24,195 nucleotides of DNA from Ophiothrix spiculata. Taxonomy: Eukaryota > Echinodermata > Ophiuroidea > Amphilepidida > Ophiotrichidae. The DNA lies in the NCBI GenBank assembly GCA_000969725.1, contig JXSR01S033741.1. One strand, 5' to 3'. The translations under genes were made by a program, and so were the position numbers. The notes under the pieces are model-generated. The model had not been told where the DNA came from and did not search any database. It saw only the letters and a program-made list of their open reading frames with translations. Numbering within the stretch: the first letter of the stretch is position 1; the number at the start of each line of letters is the position of its first letter. Of this stretch, positions 1 through 8,215 are shown in pieces.

Positions 1-530
1 AAAATTCATGTATGTGATACAAGATCATGGAATTAGCCACATGTATATTTATTTTTTATTTTTTTCATTAAATTATGACGTCTACTCTAGACTTTGTACA
101 ATGTATGCATGCATTTTCATAGTCTTTTCAAAAGAACTATTTACAGGTTTTTCTCAAGATGGTTGAAACTATTTGAAATAATGTCATAGGGTTTCAACAC
201 GCTTAAATTTATTAATACAAAATATAACATGGAATATTTTTCGATTTAGCCTGTCATCTATCATCCCATGTACATTCATTATCTTTTAAACAGGACATTT
301 CATACCCGAGACACTACACTGCGTACACGCCACCCATTTACTCAAGGTTACGCATTTTTTTGCATGTTTGAAGGTTAAAAGGACTATAAAAATATTTTTT
401 TCTGAGTTTCAGTGAATGAAATATCAATCCTTCAATTAGAGAGAATTATGATTCAGGAATGATCTTAATCTTTAGTTAATTTGAGTATCAACATGAAAAT
501 CGACAGATTCGACAATTTTCCAAATAGTGA
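1..530. other. AT-rich stretch with no recognised feature
   Basis: No open frame, splice-flanked exon or repeat structure could be recognised on either strand. The recognisable part of the LINE relic begins at about 531. Confidence 0.5.
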
Positions 531-1593
531 CTTGTCTCAAAGTTACAAGCTTATGGAATACAAGGAAAAGTGAATGCTTGGGTGAGTGACTTTCTTATTG
601 GAAGAAAACAACACGTCACTGTAGGAGATGCATGCTGTGTCCGACTGGACTGATGTGATCAGCGGAGTACCATGCAGGGCTCGGTACTTGGTCCCATCCT
701 CTTTGTCATTTACATAAATGATTTGCCTGAAAACGTGTGTTCCCAGGTGAAAATGTTTGCGGACGATACCAAGGTTTACAGAAATGTATGTAGTGTAGAT
801 CTATAACAAGACGACTATGCAATCATTTAAATTCACTCCAGACATGGTCAGAGATGTGGTTATTATGTTTTAATGCCAGTAAATGCAAGAGAATGCACAT
901 GGGAGGCACAAATCAAGGAACTGAATACCATCTTGGAGGTGAAATAATTCCACACGATACAGAAGAAAAGGATTTGGGCGTTATTATATCACAGAAGATC
1001 TAAAGTCAAGTAGGCAGTGTGCTGCAGCGGCAAACAAAGCTATGGGAAAACTCAGGGTCATAAAGAGAACATTCAAGCATTTTGACAAAAAGTGTTTCAC
1101 ATTGCTATACAAGACCTCCTACATACGTCCACATCTAGAGTATGCTGTGCAAGCCTGGTCTCCGTACATGAAGAAAGACATTGCCATATTGGAGAAAGTG
1201 CAGAGAAGGGCAACCAAGTTAATTCCCGGCATCAAGGACTTGAGTTATGCTGAAAGATTAAAGGCAACAGACATGTACAGCTTGGAGACAAGGAGAACAA
1301 GAGGAGATTTGATAGAGACATTCAAGATCATTAATGGATTAGAGGGCACCGAACCGGACAAGCTTTTCACAGCCAACAGACAGAATAGCCGAATAAGAGG
1401 ACACAGGTTCAAGCTGTACAAACCAACCTTGATAAAAGGTTTGAACTGTAGAAGTAACTTCTTCTCAGTACGAGTTGTCAATCAGTGGAACAGTCTGCCA
1501 GAGCATGTGGTTAATGTTAAAACTCTTAGCCAATTCAAGCAGCAGCTTGACAGATATTGGAGTGAGTCTGGATATGGGGTCACAGAGGCTTAG
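531..1593 (+). mobile_element. Decayed LINE (non-LTR retrotransposon) reverse-transcriptase relic
   Basis: Conceptual translation across several frame changes gives the palm motifs of a non-LTR reverse transcriptase. These are a QGSVLGP-like block followed by [10 protein letters not shown] (about 676-725), then the catalytic FADDTK box (about 758-775). Next come LQTWSEMWLLCFNASKCKRM (about 838-895) and a long C-terminal thumb region. The copy is 5'-truncated: nothing of the endonuclease or ORF1 is visible. It is dead in its first half. A 2-base insertion after GVP (about 672) breaks the frame just before the QGS motif, a stop and frame change lie near 805, and another frame change lies near 990-1000. 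The thumb style (RPHLEYAVQAWSPY, then VQRRATKL) resembles the Jockey/CR1 group of LINEs. The exact clade is inference. No poly(A) tail or clear target duplication was seen. Confidence 0.9.
1042..1593 (+). pseudogene. Intact 183-codon remnant of LINE RT thumb/C-terminus
   Basis: This is the longest uninterrupted frame of the LINE relic, ending at a TAG at 1591-1593. It carries the typical C-terminal signature of CR1/Jockey-like RT proteins: RPHLEYAVQAW, LEKVQRRATKL, an LETRRTRGDLIETFKI block, and the final FSVRVVNQWNSLP with a basic tail. In-frame homology continues upstream of its ATG (AAAANKAMGKL), so the ATG is an internal methionine and not a true start. Catalytic residues lie outside this frame, so it cannot encode an active polymerase. 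It should not be annotated as a host gene. Confidence 0.85.
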
Positions 1594-1924
1594 TAAATCC
1601 TAACAAAATACCCATCAAACTTAAGTAGTAAGTAGAAACATATAGTGACAATTCTCCATTATTATGCCAACACAAAATTTCAAGCTCACCATCTCAGAAA
1701 ACGGTAGGAAATCACATCTTGAAACATTCAAAAATGAATTTCGGAGCTCAAAACCTTGTTGATCATGAACTTCAATTCAGAATAATTGTGTTGGGATTGT
1801 TTTAAGGCTGTACAAATGTATTTAACGTATAGGCCTAGGTGGACTGATTATGATTTTAAAAGATCCAGGAATATCTTGAAGACTTTATTTTCATTTAGTA
1901 GCCCATTACACATGGAATTTGAAG
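1594..1924. other. LINE 3' flank with no recognised feature
   Basis: AT-rich sequence between the end of the LINE frame and the minisatellite. It may include the LINE 3' untranslated region, but no tail or duplication marks its end. Confidence 0.4.
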
Positions 1925-2330
1925 ATGACGATGCATGGTGATGACCAAGAAGATGAACTTTAGTGATGACGATGATCATGGTGCCAACTTGGTGATGACA
2001 ACGATCATGGTGATGACTGATGATGACGATGATCATGGCGCCAACTTTGGTGATCTATGATGAAGATCATGGCGATGACTTTGGTGATGACGATGACTTG
2101 AGTGATGACAATGATCATGGCGATGACTTTGGTGATGACGATGATCATGACAAAAGGACAATAGTGATTACGATGATCCTGGGCGATGGTCATGGTGATG
2201 AAGATGATCATGTCGATGATTTTAGTGATGACGATGATTATGACACTTACCTTGGTTATGACAATGATCATGGCGATTTTTTGGGGATGAAGATGACTTT
2301 GGTGATGATGATGATGATCATGACCAATGT
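1925..2330. repeat. 30-bp minisatellite, block 1 (GATGAC/GATCATG type)
   Basis: A degenerate tandem array whose unit reads as DDNDHGDDFG in one plus-strand frame. Anchor words GATCATG or near variants begin at 1974, 2003, 2031, 2065, 2113, 2143, 2175, 2206, 2236, 2266 and 2316, giving a spacing near 30 bp with some partial units. The core ATGATCAT is self-complementary, so the array also has short dyads. The 10-codon period keeps frames open on both strands, which explains the Asp/His-rich open frame at 2020-2367 and the Ile/Val-rich antisense frames. Nothing suggests these are real proteins. Confidence 0.9.
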
Positions 2331-2559
2331 GCCTTCTAAGGCCGTATGGCGCCCCATTGGTACTTGAGCCGTGAAAATTGGCGCATTAGGTTTCAAAAAA
2401 TGTGTAAAGAAGATTCCTTTCCTTACTTTATTTGGCCAATTTTCAGCCTAAGCTCATGATTTTGGCACCTCTTCATCTTGATCAAAATTGCTCAAATTGG
2501 CGGAAGCTCAATATTGCTCAAATTGGCGGAAGCTCAAAAACCTTAGCAGGAACACTGAA
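2331..2559. other. Unique spacer between minisatellite blocks, with a 25-bp tandem duplication
   Basis: Non-repetitive sequence separates the two array blocks. Inside it, a 25-bp word beginning ATTGCTCAAATTGGCGG is present twice, exactly, at 2487-2511 and 2513-2537, one base apart. The spacer may be an insertion that split the original array. Confidence 0.7.
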
Positions 2560-2945
2560 CATGACGCTAACTTTGGTGATGACAATGATCATTGTGATGA
2601 CTTTAGTGATGACAATGATCATGACAATTACTTTGGTGATAATGATGATCCTGACAATGACTTTGGTGATGAGGATGAATTTGATGATGCTAATAATCAT
2701 CATGAAAACTTTTGTTGGTGACGATGATCATGATGATTACAAATTTAGTGATGAGTGATGACGATGATCATGACGATGACTGGGAATGAACTGATGATGA
2801 TGTTTAGTAATGACGATGTAATGAAGTGACTTGTGATGACATTAATATTAGCAATGACAATGATCAGGACGGTTGCTGCCATGACAATGATCAAGATGAT
2901 ACAATGATTTTAGTAATTAATGATGATGATCATGACCAGTGATGA
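2560..2945. repeat. 30-bp minisatellite, block 2
   Basis: The array resumes with the same 30-bp period. GATCATT/GATCATG/GATCCTG anchors lie at 2587, 2617 and 2647. It decays into irregular GATGA-rich sequence after about 2700. The unit is the same as in block 1 but with more AT substitutions (ACAATGATC, ACTTTAGTG). Confidence 0.85.
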
Positions 2946-2966
2946 ATATGATGACAATATTTGTAT

Positions 2967-3055
2967 AATATGTTTCTTGTCCAGGTTTCTGAAAAAAGGA
3001 GGAAGAGGAGCATTTTATATTTGTTTATTTTTAATTGGTAAATTTTAAAACTTGT
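2967..3055 (+). mobile_element. Relic fragment of the Harbinger-type MITE found intact at 11488
   Basis: The words ATGTTTCTTGTCCAGGTTT and GAAAAAAGGAGGAAGAGG match, with a few substitutions, the left subterminal part of the element at 11504-11545. The element's outer end and its right half are missing, so this is a truncated, older copy in the same orientation, joined directly to the decayed edge of the minisatellite. Confidence 0.65.
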
Positions 3056-4156
3056 CTAAATTTACCTGATTTAGTGCCATTTTGGCATGTTTAGTGCACA
3101 AAATGATGTCTAAGAAAGACAATACTTTTTAATTTTCATGTTTTGCGAGTTGCGTTTCCTCTGATGATCACAAAACTCGCCTTGAAATGCTTCATCACAC
3201 ATAAAGGCTCTAGAATAAATCCAGCTTTCTTAAAGATGTTTCTGAACAAGTTGTGATCAAAAATTTACAAAAATAAAAAGAAATTTGAAACATCTTCAAA
3301 AGCGCGAGTGGTGAGTAATACTTTTTTGTTTTACCTTAATTTAGTTAAAATGTTATTGTAGAACGAAAATTAGGAAAGGGCTTCTATGAATACAAATCCA
3401 GTGCTGCTATTTTCAAATCACAATGGTACAAGGTAACATGTTGTCAGGAGTAGTTTCCTGCCAACAAATGCAGAGGACCAAACCTGAGATAAAGGGTTGG
3501 ACTTGGATTCTGTCCAGAACACCATTCTTAAAGGTTTTTTGACGTCGTATGTCATCCTATGACATGATCCACCAAACTTGATTTCAAGCTTTTCATTCAC
3601 ATTTCATGCATTTAGGCCAAGTTGATCATCCCCTCCCTCTCCGATTTTGGACGCCACACCAATTGTATTTGTTATTTGTTATTTTAAAAAATTCAAAATC
3701 CCCAAAACAAAACACACAAAAATCAACAAAACAGATTTTATTTGGTACCGGTATTCACAAGTGGACAGGATCCTCTTGCACTTTAATAACCTAAAAATAC
3801 CATAATATCATCTTTAAATTTGCTATGGTGGCCATCTTGGAAAAAATAAAAAAATAATAAGGGCCTCCCTCACCAAATTTTCTGAAGAAAAGTCTGGACG
3901 ATCAACTGGTTATTTTTGTTACTTGGCCTTACCATTTTCCATTACATCTAGGCAAAATACAAGGCAGAAATTTTTATTGTGTAAAAAATTCTCCTGTTTT
4001 CACATAGAGGCCACAGGCTAAGCATTGGGGTTTAGCATGATTTAAACAACAAAAAGTGCAGTCGGTTTTTTGAAAAGTGCACAAATGTGTGAAATTTGGG
4101 TCAAAAAGTGTGAAAATGTGCAATCCCTGTCATTCAACCAAGGACATGAAACTATA
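3056..4156. other. 1.1 kb AT-rich intergenic DNA, nothing recognised
   Basis: Open frames here are short (62 codons or fewer) and show no recognisable protein. There are A-runs and T-runs (for example near 3840) but no clear tandem or inverted repeat was found by eye. Confidence 0.4.
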
Positions 4157-4295
4157 GTTGTTGGATTTAATTCGTGAACGCGTGCTTATAGCAAGTACGC
4201 AGTGGTCCCTGACGCAAGCGTATATTTTCAAGGTTGTTTAGTCCGCGTGTACGCACAAGGCTCTGAGTACGCGTTCACGAATTAAATCCAACAAC
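4157..4295. mobile_element. MITE-like element with perfect 27-bp terminal inverted repeats
   Basis: The left end, starting GTTGTTGGATTTAATTCGTG (4157-4183), is the exact reverse complement of 4269-4295. The 139-bp unit has no coding capacity and an interior relatively rich in CpG (ACGC and GCGT words). No convincing target duplication is visible, so the superfamily is unassigned. Confidence 0.75.
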
Positions 4296-4324
4296 AATAA
4301 TAGCAAACATGGATTAGACGATTT

Positions 4325-4404
4325 TATATCATGATTACAATGATTTAATCCGTGCAATAGTTTGTTCTATTGCACGGCATGAAACAAACCAGTGTGATAT
4401 TATA
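4325..4404. repeat. Solo ~80-bp module shared with the 4975 and 16140 elements
   Basis: This stretch runs from ATATCATGATTACAATGATTT through GTGCAATAG...CTATTGCACGGCATGAAACAAACC to GTGTGATATTATA. It matches 4975-5062 and, in reverse orientation, 16132-16220. Here the middle forms a hairpin: an 11-bp stem (4350-4360 with 4367-4377) and a 6-nt loop. Confidence 0.65.
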
Positions 4405-4422
4405 AAAAATTCAACATGGTAT

Positions 4423-4549
4423 TGAGGGAAGTAGTGAAAATTGCTGATCCCGAGGTGTTGGATGCGTGTGACTACTTCCCGACGCGAAGCGGAGGGAAGT
4501 AGTCACATGCATCCAACAACGAGGGATCAGCAAGTTTCAATACTTCTCA
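4423..4549. mobile_element. Foldback element with ~57-bp arms
   Basis: The left arm (4423-4480) pairs with the right arm (4494-4549) around a 13-nt centre containing GACGCGAAGC. The innermost about 40 bases match with only about four differences; the outer part carries small indels. Arm words include TTGCTGATCCC, GTTGGATGC and GTGACTACTTCCC. A single-stranded copy would form a long stem. Confidence 0.8.
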
Positions 4550-4572
4550 AAATAAACTATGTTGTATTTGTT

Positions 4573-4830
4573 TTACTATACCTCATAAATATTTCACTGA
4601 ATGTAATATAAGCACAACTAAAAATCACCTAAAATGTATACTATTCTGGGTCACCGTACGAATTTCCAACCGAGGGGTGCAGCAGTAGGGGTGCGATAGT
4701 TTTTCAATTTTTTCCCTGCATGGGGGTTACTCGCAATCGGGGAAGTAGGTAAAATGCTGTCACGCGCATCAGGTTGAACTGTCCAATTATATTTCATGGT
4801 TGCCTAATGAATATTTATGAGGAATAGTAA
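4573..4830. mobile_element. Inverted-repeat element, ~24-bp ends
   Basis: TTACTATACCTCATAAATAT (from 4573) is repeated inverted at 4808-4830 with one mismatch and one indel. Weaker pairing continues outward on both sides. The interior holds G-rich words (GAGGGGTGCAGCAG, TGGGGGTTACTCG) and no open frame of note. Confidence 0.55.
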
Positions 4831-4840
4831 CATAATATAA

Positions 4841-5062
4841 AACAAATATTGAATGCCTCTGCACGTGCAATAGTGCAAAATATATCATTGGGTCAAATTT
4901 GGACTGATCCATTTCACTCGGCTACACCTCGTGAAATAAAAAAGTCCAAATTTGACCTCATGATATATTGTGTATTATATCATGATTGCAGTGGTTTGAG
5001 CTGTGCAAAAATTATTTTCCATTGCACGACATGAAAAAACCTGTGTGATATCATGATATAAA
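4841..5062 (+). mobile_element. Palindromic MITE, copy A (family also at 5065 and 15965)
   Basis: It starts AAATATTGAATGCCTCTGC and contains a long imperfect hairpin: GGTCAAATTTGGACTGATCC near 4890 against the complementary GTCCAAATTTGACC near 4943. It is followed by an ~85-bp module ending GTGATATCATGATATAA. A 61-codon frame inside (4849-5034) is also partly open in the reverse copy at 15911-16126. This is repeat homology, not evidence of a gene. Confidence 0.8.
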
Positions 5063-5064
5063 AC

Positions 5065-5257
5065 CAATATTAAATGCCTGTGCACGTGTAATAGTACAAA
5101 ATGTATCATTCGGTCAAATTTGGACTGATCCATTTCACTCGGCTGCGCCTCGTGAAATAGAAAATTCCAAATTTGACCTCATGATATATTTGTACTATTG
5201 CACTCTCAGGCATTCAATATTTGTATACTATTGCACTCTAAGGCATTCAATATTTGT
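5065..5257 (+). mobile_element. Palindromic MITE, copy B, with a 34-bp terminal tandem duplication
   Basis: Same family and orientation as copy A and directly adjacent to it: TGCCTGTGCACGTGTAATAG, then GGTCAAATTTGGACTGATCC, then the inverted half. Its right end, TACTATTGCACTCTCAGGC to ATTCAATATTTGTA, is tandemly duplicated (about 5190-5223 and 5224-5257) with an AGGC-flanking C/A difference. The next element begins right at the end of the duplicate. Confidence 0.75.
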
Positions 5258-5260
5258 ATA

Positions 5261-5447
5261 CAGTAGAAACTCATTATAACGAAATCTGATATAAGAATAG
5301 CCCTGTTATAAAGTAGTAATTTTCCTTTACCATTTTACTAATTTCTTTTGTTTTTCATTGTTTTAAAAACCCTGATATAACGAAATTTTGGATATAAAGA
5401 AGTAATTTGTCTGTCCCCAGCAACTTCGTTATAATGAGTTTCTACTG
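5261..5447. mobile_element. pogo/Tc1-like MITE with perfect 23-bp ends and TA target duplication
   Basis: The left end CAGTAGAAACTCATTATAAC (23 bp in full, 5261-5283) is the exact reverse complement of 5425-5447. Both sides are flanked by TA (5259-5260 and 5448-5449), the hallmark of Tc1/mariner/pogo insertion. CAGTA-type ends are typical of the pogo branch. At 187 bp it has no transposase. The interior repeats GATATAA/GATATAAAG words at both ends. Perfect ends suggest it is the youngest insertion in this cluster. Confidence 0.85.
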
Positions 5448-5449
5448 TA

Positions 5450-5724
5450 CTATTAAATAGTCGATTATGATGTCTAGAGTGAAATGACCAAAATCTAAGG
5501 GATCTGTATCTGAAATTATTATACTGGTAGTTGCATTTTGCACACAAATTTCACTTGAATAATGACACAACACAGGTTGTTGAGTCATCTACGTTAACAT
5601 AATAATGAATTTATGATCTACCTTCATATATAATAATTAATTTATAATCTGTTCGTGTTAATTTGTTTTATAAATTGGTATAAAAAGAGTGTTTTAGGAA
5701 AAAACATAAAAAGTGCAAATTAAT
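5450..5724. other. AT-rich spacer, nothing recognised
   Basis: No coding or repeat structure was identified between the pogo-like MITE and the polypurine tract. Confidence 0.4.
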
Positions 5725-5847
5725 AAGAAGGGGGAAAGAAAAAAGAAGGGAGAAAAAAGGAGAAGGAAGGCAGAAAAGAAGGAGATAAAGAAAAAAAAGA
5801 AAGGAGAAAAAAAGAGGAAAAAAAGAAAAGAGAAAAGAAGAAAAAAA
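5725..5847 (+). repeat. 123-nt polypurine (GA-rich) tract
   Basis: The plus strand is almost entirely A and G, with pyrimidines only at 5771 and 5786. The complementary strand gives the Ser/Phe/Leu-rich open frame at 5720-5917, which is a composition artefact. Such strand asymmetry can in principle adopt triplex (H-DNA) conformations, but there is no mirror symmetry strong enough to claim it. Confidence 0.85.
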
Positions 5848-5941
5848 CTAGCCATGCATTATACATGGCACACAAGACGGCATTGACTACGGCATTTTTC
5901 AACAACCTGTCTAACAAACAGAACTTTTCAGAAAAATAAAA

Positions 5942-6725
5942 CGACCTCTGATGAGTTTTGAAATGTTTTTATGTTGTTCAGGATATCATTAAGTGTATCC
6001 ATATAAAATTTCAAGTCAATCGGAGCATTATGAAAATTTGAACTTTGACCTCTGAACTTTGACCAATAGGGTCAAAGGTCACCTAGATTTGTTCAATACA
6101 TTTTTGCCAATCTATTTGTGCAAGTAAAATAATTATACCACCTTTCACTTGGCAGATATTGATTTGTCATGATTTTTTAATAATTGACCTTTGACCCCAA
6201 TTTGTCCCTCCTCATGACTTCGAAATTTTCAAAATGTTTTTATGTTGCAAAGGATGTCCTAATGTACATCCGTATCAAATTTCAGGTCAATCAGAGCGTT
6301 TTGAGAATATGACCTTTGACCTCTTTTTGACACCCTTAATGACTTTGGGATAATTTTCAAAATGTGTTTATGTTGCTCAGGATGTCCTAAAGTATATCCA
6401 TATCAAATTTCAGGTCAATCGGAGCATCTTGAGAATTGGACCTTTGACTCATTTTGACCCCTTAAGACCCCCTTAATGACCTCAGATGATTTTAAAAATG
6501 TGTTTTTGTTGCTCAGGATGTTCTAAAGTACATCCATATCAAATTTCAGGTCAATCAGAGCATTTTAAAAATGTGCTCTATGACCCCTTTTGACCCCCTT
6601 AATGACCTTGGATGATTTTTAAAATGTGTTTATGTTGCTCAGGATGTCCTAAAATACTTGCATACCATAATTTTCAAGCCATTCAGAGCATTTTGAGAAT
6701 TTGACCTTTGATCCATGAACTTTGG
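5942..6725 (+). repeat. Imperfect tandem repeat, ~130-bp unit, about five copies
   Basis: The anchor GGATGTCCTAA (or variant) occurs at 5981, 6252, 6380, 6516 and 6642. It is usually preceded by ATGTTGCTCA and followed by TATCAAATTTCAGGTCAATC and AGAGCATTTTGAGAAT. The last four copies are spaced 126-136 bp. The first lies about two unit lengths away, with a diverged or replaced copy between. Each unit ends in TGACCTTTGACC-like words. The array continues into TGACC-rich flank up to about 7060. Confidence 0.85.
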
Positions 6726-6927
6726 ATTTTTAAAAATATATTCTATTTTGACCCGGAAGTGACCTTTAATGACCTTTGATCTCTTAACCGATCGAGCACA
6801 CCCCATAGGCACCGCCCAAAGTCAAGTCACATGACCAAGATCTGTCATCATGACATTTTATTTGTCGGAGGAGTTAGGTTTCGTAGCAAAATCACGTTTT
6901 TGACCCCTGTATCAAGGTCAAAGGTCA
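6039..6927. promoter_or_regulatory. Cluster of DR1-type nuclear-receptor site matches
   Basis: Direct repeats of AGGTCA-like half-sites with one-base spacing occur at 6039-6051, 6053-6065, 6069-6081 (GGGTCA-A-AGGTCA), 6185-6197 (TGACCT-T-TGACCC), 6310-6322, 6712-6724 (weaker) and 6915-6927. The two at 6310-6322 and 6915-6927 are exact AGGTCA-n-AGGTCA matches. DR1 is the known binding format of HNF4, COUP-TF and RXR-type receptors. The matches arise from the repeat unit itself, so whether any receptor binds here is inference. The cluster is 1.8-2.7 kb upstream of the MICALL exon. Confidence 0.5.
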
Positions 6928-7148
6928 AACTGATGTCAAAGTCATGTGACATGTTTAGGCAAGGCCATTGGTCCTTTTGACCAAGTTTGGTTAAGATCCG
7001 TCAAGTCTTGACTGAGTTACATGTCAAAACGTGATTGCCAGAAGAAAGATAAATTTGTCTAAAGTAGAACAAGACGGCATGCAAGCCATCTTGTAAGAAA
7101 AATGAATGGAAAGAAGAGAATCAAATGAAAAGAAACAGTTTTTTTGTC
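6728..7148. other. TGACC-rich flank of the tandem repeat
   Basis: The sequence keeps the TGACC/GGTCA vocabulary of the array (GTCAAGTCACATGACC near 6820, GACCAAGTTTGGTTAAGATC near 6980) without a clean period. It probably belongs to the same repeated unit. Nothing coding was found. Confidence 0.45.
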
Positions 7149-7511
7149 GGCCCAAAATTTTACGGGAAAGCTAACTAAATCTTGCTTTGGTGAAATTTCA
7201 AACCATTTTACTTTTTAGAATCTAGAAAGCAAAATCTAGGAACGCTTTTTTCAAATTTTTGATTTTTTTTCTTAGTTTTTGAGATATTGTCAAAAATTGG
7301 TCCAAAAATGTCAAAAATCCCACTGCTGGCACAAATTTTGGTGTCAGCAGTGGGATTTTGACCTATTTTTGGCAATATTTCAAAAATGAAGACAAAAATC
7401 AAAAATTTAAAAAAAGCGTTCCTAGATATTGCTTTCTAGATTATAAAAAGTAAAACATTCAACATTTTACCAAAGCAAAGTGTAGTTAGCTTTCCCGTAA
7501 ATTTGTGGACC
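7149..7511. mobile_element. Long foldback (hairpin) element, ~180-bp arms
   Basis: The two halves are near-complete inverted copies. ACGGGAAAGCTAACTAAATC near 7162 pairs with GTAGTTAGCTTTCCCGT near 7490. TCTAGAAAGCAAAATCTAGG near 7221 pairs with CCTAGATATTGCTTTCTAGA near 7431. The centre CACTGCTGGCAC (7321-7332) pairs with GTGTCAGCAGTG (7341-7352) across an 8-nt loop. No coding capacity. If transcribed through, it would give a long double-stranded RNA hairpin. Confidence 0.85.
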
Positions 7512-7799
7512 TAAAACATGATTTTTGGACCTTAGGGCCAAAATTTCACATTTTGGTCCAAAAATGACCTGACCAACGTGTTCAGTATACAAATTCACTT
7601 CTAGAAATGTATACTTTTATATGGATTTAATTATTCGTTGCTGAGTTACAGAGCAAAACCACTTTCTAAAAATGAAGGGTTGACAGGGCCCTTAACAAGT
7701 ACAGATTTTCTTCTGGCACATTCAGCATGTTCAATCTTCAGCTCTTCGAATCTGTCAGCACCAGTCAGCAGCTTGTGTCGGCACATGCAGCTTTATAAA
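7512..7799. other. Spacer between two foldback elements
   Basis: Contains a small dyad TTTTTGGACC...GGTCCAAAAA (about 7524-7566). Otherwise nothing was recognised. A 114-codon frame (7638-7982) starts here but runs into the next element and has no recognisable protein. Confidence 0.4.
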
Positions 7800-8215
7800 G
7801 GGGCAATCTACACGGAACAAGCAGATATGGCAGATCCAGATGCATGCGGATCTCCGAGATCCAGATCTGAGACCCGCATCTCCGTTGACTGCTTACACAC
7901 ACGCATTGTATACTCTTTCTCAGAGTTGTTTTTCCTTTCGATCAAAATCAATCAAACAACAACAATCAAAATCAACAAATAACGCACTGCAAATACGTGC
8001 GTAAATAAGTGCATCCGTATGCAGAAGTGCTTAACAACAAGCGTTGGCAAGAAAAAACCCGCGAACGGGGGAAAAAGTACTCTGAGATACACTATACGCA
8101 GAGTGCTGTACAGCAGATCCGGATCTGATGCCCTTGTAGCCATAATATACTGCAAAGCGGTTTACGGAGCTAGGTGCGCATTCATCTGGATTTGCACACC
8201 TGTGTAGATTGCCCC
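7800..8215. mobile_element. Terminal-inverted-repeat element, 416 bp
   Basis: The ends GGGGCAATCTACAC (7800-7813) and its exact reverse complement (8202-8215) delimit the unit. Inverted similarity continues inward at lower identity: CAGATCCAGATGCATGCGG against the complement of CGCATTCATCTGGATTTGC. An inner pair around CTCAGAGTTGTTTTTCC also matches the complement of GGGGAAAAAGTACTCTGAG. It is thus a foldback element with decayed arms. No transposase and no clear target duplication. Confidence 0.75.

Noticed and set aside
2005-2758. Asp/His-rich and Ile/Val-rich frames on both strands
   Set aside because: By-products of the 30-bp minisatellite, whose period is a multiple of three.
4849-5034. 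Similar peptide (IVQNISxGQIWTDPFHSATPRE) encoded here and on the minus strand at 15911-16126
   Set aside because: Both lie in copies of one palindromic MITE. The similarity comes from DNA repeat homology, not protein conservation.
7638-7982. 114-codon plus frame
   Set aside because: It crosses into the foldback element at 7800, has no recognisable domain, and contains element end sequence.
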